DNA from: Microcoleus sp. EPA2
GTDB lineage: Bacteria > Cyanobacteriota > Cyanobacteriia > Cyanobacteriales > Microcoleaceae
Assembly (NCBI GenBank): GCA_020882975.1
Contig: JAHRFD010000003.1
Location: 190,944 to 254,943, forward strand
DNA length: 64,000 nucleotides
Reading direction: 5' to 3'
Under the pieces are notes generated by a model that saw nothing but the letters and a program-made list of their open reading frames with translations, ran no database searches and had not been told where the DNA came from. A program made the position numbers and the translations under genes. The first letter of the stretch is position 1. Each line of letters starts with the position of its first letter. This document shows positions 61,922 to 64,000 of this stretch, piece after piece.

Positions 61922-63478
61922 ATGACTCTCAGTGAAGCCGAAGTCCGCAGTCAAAAAGTAGACGAACTGCGATCGCAAGGCATAGAACCGTATCCTAGCC
62001 AATCTTACGCGCGATCGCACACAACCTTGCAAGTTCGCCAATTATTTAGTCAGCCGGGAAAAGAACTCCAAAATGGAGAAAGCGACCCCGAAGAAATTTC
62101 CCTGCGAGTAGGGGGCCGCATCACTTCCAAACGGGACAGCGGCAGCATTTGCTTCATCGATTTAAAAGACGCCACAGACAAAATCCAACTCAAAATTGAG
62201 AAAAAAGTCGTCACGGGCGAAGTCGGTTTAAGCTTCCAGCAAATTAAAAAATTGCTGGATGTCGGCGATTTTATCGGTGTCGAAGGCATCGGCTGTCGCA
62301 CTCAAAAGGGAGAACTTTCGATTTTAGTGCGGGAATTCACGCTGTTATCAAAAGCTACCATTCAATTTCCCGATGCTTATTACGGAATTAACGACCCTGA
62401 AGTTTGCCGTCGCCATCGTGAAATGGATTTAGCCAGCAATCAAGACGCTTTCAACCGTTTTATGCTGCGCAGTCGTATCGTCTGGAACATCCGCTCCTAT
62501 CTCTCGAAAGCCGATTTTCATGAAATAGAAACCCCGACACTGCAAGCAATTTACGGTGGTGCTGCGGCTAAGCCCTTTGTCACTCACCATAATGCTTTGG
62601 ATGTGGATTTGTATTTGCGAGTCGCTCCTGAACTGTTCTTAAAAAGAGCAATTTGTGGCGGTTTTGAGCGAGTATTTGAACTAGGAAAAGCTTTTAGAAA
62701 TGAGGGGATTGATAGCACCCACAATCCAGAGTTTACCTCCATAGAAGTTTACCAAGCTTATGCAGATTACTTCGACATTTTAGCAGTGGTAGAAGATGTC
62801 ATGTGTAGCGCTGCTCAGGCTGTACTTGGGGATGTCAAAGAAATTGAAAATCAGGGACAGATGATTAGTTTAGAACGCAAGTTCGACTACAGCGAAAAAT
62901 ATCCCAGTTTTAGAGGCCTGCACTGGGAAGTGAAAACGATGGTGGAAGCTGTCAGAGACGAGTTTGGGTTGGATTTTGATAGCTTGGATCTCGAAAGTGC
63001 GATCGCCTCTGCAACTAAACTAGAATTACACCTTTCTAAATTAGAACAACAGAGTTTAGGCTACGTGCTGTACGCCGTGTTTGACAAATTAGTAGTCCCC
63101 AAACTAATTCAGCCAACTTTCATCATTGACTTTCCCGTAGAAGTCAGTCCCCTCGCCAAAGGACATCGCAGCAAACCTGGATTTGTCGAGCGTTTTGAGT
63201 TATTTATCAACGGGATGGAATACTCGAACGGCTTCTCGGAATTGAACGATCCGAAAGAGCAAAGAAAGCGGTTTGAGGAACAATTAGCACAGAAAGATGC
63301 AGGGGATGATGAAGCGCATCCAATGGATGAAGACTTTATTCAAGCCTTATCTTTAGGAATGCCTAATTGTGCGGGTATGGGAATCGGTGTCGATAGATTG
63401 GTGATGCTTTTGACTAATACTCAAAGCATCCGCGATGCGGTGATGTTCCCGACAATGCGGCCTGTTAAAGATTCCTAA
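61922..63478 (+). CDS. lysS: Class II lysyl-tRNA synthetase, divergent type
   Basis: A 518-aa protein that should charge tRNA-Lys. N-terminal OB-fold about 50-160 (LRVGGRITSKRDSGSICFID); class II catalytic core with motif 2 ELGKAFRNEGIDSTHNPEFT and motif 3 GMGIGVDRLVMLLT. GGAAAKPFVTHHNALDVDLY and the C-terminus SIRDAVMFPTMRP fit LysRS. Two places differ from the usual bacterial enzyme: CRRHREMDLAS where RYRxRYLDL is typical, and LGMPNCAGMG where YGMPPTGGLG is typical. This could be a lineage-specific housekeeping enzyme or a second paralogue; the window does not tell. It is followed at once by a tandem repeat. Confidence 0.85.
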   Translation: MTLSEAEVRSQKVDELRSQGIEPYPSQSYARSHTTLQVRQLFSQPGKELQNGESDPEEISLRVGGRITSKRDSGSICFIDLKDATDKIQLKIEKKVVTGEVGLSFQQIKKLLDVGDFIGVEGIGCRTQKGELSILVREFTLLSKATIQFPDAYYGINDPEVCRRHREMDLASNQDAFNRFMLRSRIVWNIRSYLSKADFHEIETPTLQAIYGGAAAKPFVTHHNALDVDLYLRVAPELFLKRAICGGFERVFELGKAFRNEGIDSTHNPEFTSIEVYQAYADYFDILAVVEDVMCSAAQAVLGDVKEIENQGQMISLERKFDYSEKYPSFRGLHWEVKTMVEAVRDEFGLDFDSLDLESAIASATKLELHLSKLEQQSLGYVLYAVFDKLVVPKLIQPTFIIDFPVEVSPLAKGHRSKPGFVERFELFINGMEYSNGFSELNDPKEQRKRFEEQLAQKDAGDDEAHPMDEDFIQALSLGMPNCAGMGIGVDRLVMLLTNTQSIRDAVMFPTMRPVKDS

Positions 63479-64000
63479 AATCTTGTGGGGGCGGGTTTTA
63501 CCAAAAATATCTAACTCAACCAAACAATCTCTATAAACCCGCCCCCACCCACAAATTAGTAAATCTTGTAAGGGCGGGTTTTACCAACAATATCTAACTC
63601 AAAAAACAATCTCTATAAACTCGCCCCCACCCACAAATTGGTAAATCTTGTAAGGGCGGGTTTTACCAACAATATCTAACTCAAAAAACAATCTCTATAA
63701 ACCCGCCCCCACCCACAAATTAGGAAATCTTGTAAGGGCGGGTTTTACCAACAATATCTAACTCAAAAAACAATCTCTATAAACTCGCCCCCACCCACAA
63801 ATTGGTAAATCTTGTAAGGGCGGGTTTTACCAACAATATCTAACTCAACCAAACAATCTCTATAAACCCGCCTCCACCCACAAATTGGTAAATCTTGTAA
63901 GGGCGGGTTTTACCAACAATATCTAACTCAACCAAACAATCTCTATAAACCCGCCCCCACCCACAAATTGGTAAATCTTGTAAGGGCGGGTTTTACCAAC
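63478..64000. repeat. 82-83 bp tandem repeat with internal palindrome, continuing past window end
   Basis: Units begin (at AAATCTTG) at 63478, 63561, 63643, 63725, 63807, 63890 and 63973, so periods are 83, 82, 82, 82, 83 and 83. Each holds GGGCGGGTTT and AAACCCGCCC (or AAACTCGCCC) inverted arms. The 83-bp units have CTCAACCAAACAAT, the 82-bp units CTCAAAAAACAAT. The first hairpin could terminate lysS. Confidence 0.92.

Noticed and set aside
63478..64000. Possible CRISPR array
   Set aside because: The whole 82-83 bp unit is conserved, with no unique spacers and no cas genes nearby.

Overview
This window is a chromosomal segment of a filamentous, oscillatorialean-type cyanobacterium (Microcoleus/Oscillatoria-like; genus inferred, not proven). 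The evidence is a complete kaiABC clock operon, abundant HIP1-type GCGATCGC octamers, a cyanobacteriochrome-like GAF domain, an ethylene-receptor-like kinase, a STAND/WD40 protein and many dispersed palindromic or MITE-like repeats. No assembly or taxonomy data were available, so all calls come from reading the sequence.

Layout. 1-6.7 kb: the edge of a secreted pentapeptide-repeat gene, transposase debris, a CsoR/InrS-type metal sensor, an apparently intact IS200/IS605 element (tnpA/tnpB) lying between that sensor and an htrA-type protease, then IS630 and IS701 remnants. 6.7-17.1 kb: a 999-aa DUF4347-PA14-Calx-beta-sugar-dehydrogenase fusion, a GST, MITE-like repeats and a 1507-aa RTX protein with a zinc-metalloprotease motif. 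17.2-20.3 kb: four small secreted proteins on one strand (S1 protease, two DUF1036 proteins, a beta-trefoil lectin). 20.4-25.2 kb: an NB-ARC/14-WD40 protein and a TPR protein. 25.4-32.1 kb: a CBS-domain histidine kinase with degenerate receivers, divergent from kaiABC.

32.6-41.1 kb is a plasmid-like integrative element placed between kaiC and a tRNA-Arg(CCG) gene. It has a tyrosine recombinase, a run of overlapping small genes, a P4/D5-type primase-helicase and a ribbon-helix-helix (RHH) DNA-binding protein. Its most unusual traits are about 19 copies of the octamer TGTAGACA (or its complement), most of them inside coding sequence, and a textbook -1 frameshift signal that would join the RHH protein to a coiled-coil tail.

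41.5-59.0 kb is a dense signalling island in three transcription blocks. The forward block has two histidine kinases, a receiver and a REC-PAS-class III nucleotide cyclase. The reverse block has an ETR1-like ethylene-receptor kinase, an Rcp1-like receiver, REC-PAS-HK and REC-HK. A second forward block has an Rcp1-like receiver and a REC-CBCR/GAF-PAS-HK-REC hybrid. The likely chemistry is multistep phosphorelay, with cyclic-nucleotide output from the first block. 59-64 kb holds MITE-like repeats, transketolase, a divergent class II lysyl-tRNA synthetase and an 82-83 bp tandem palindromic repeat running off the window end.
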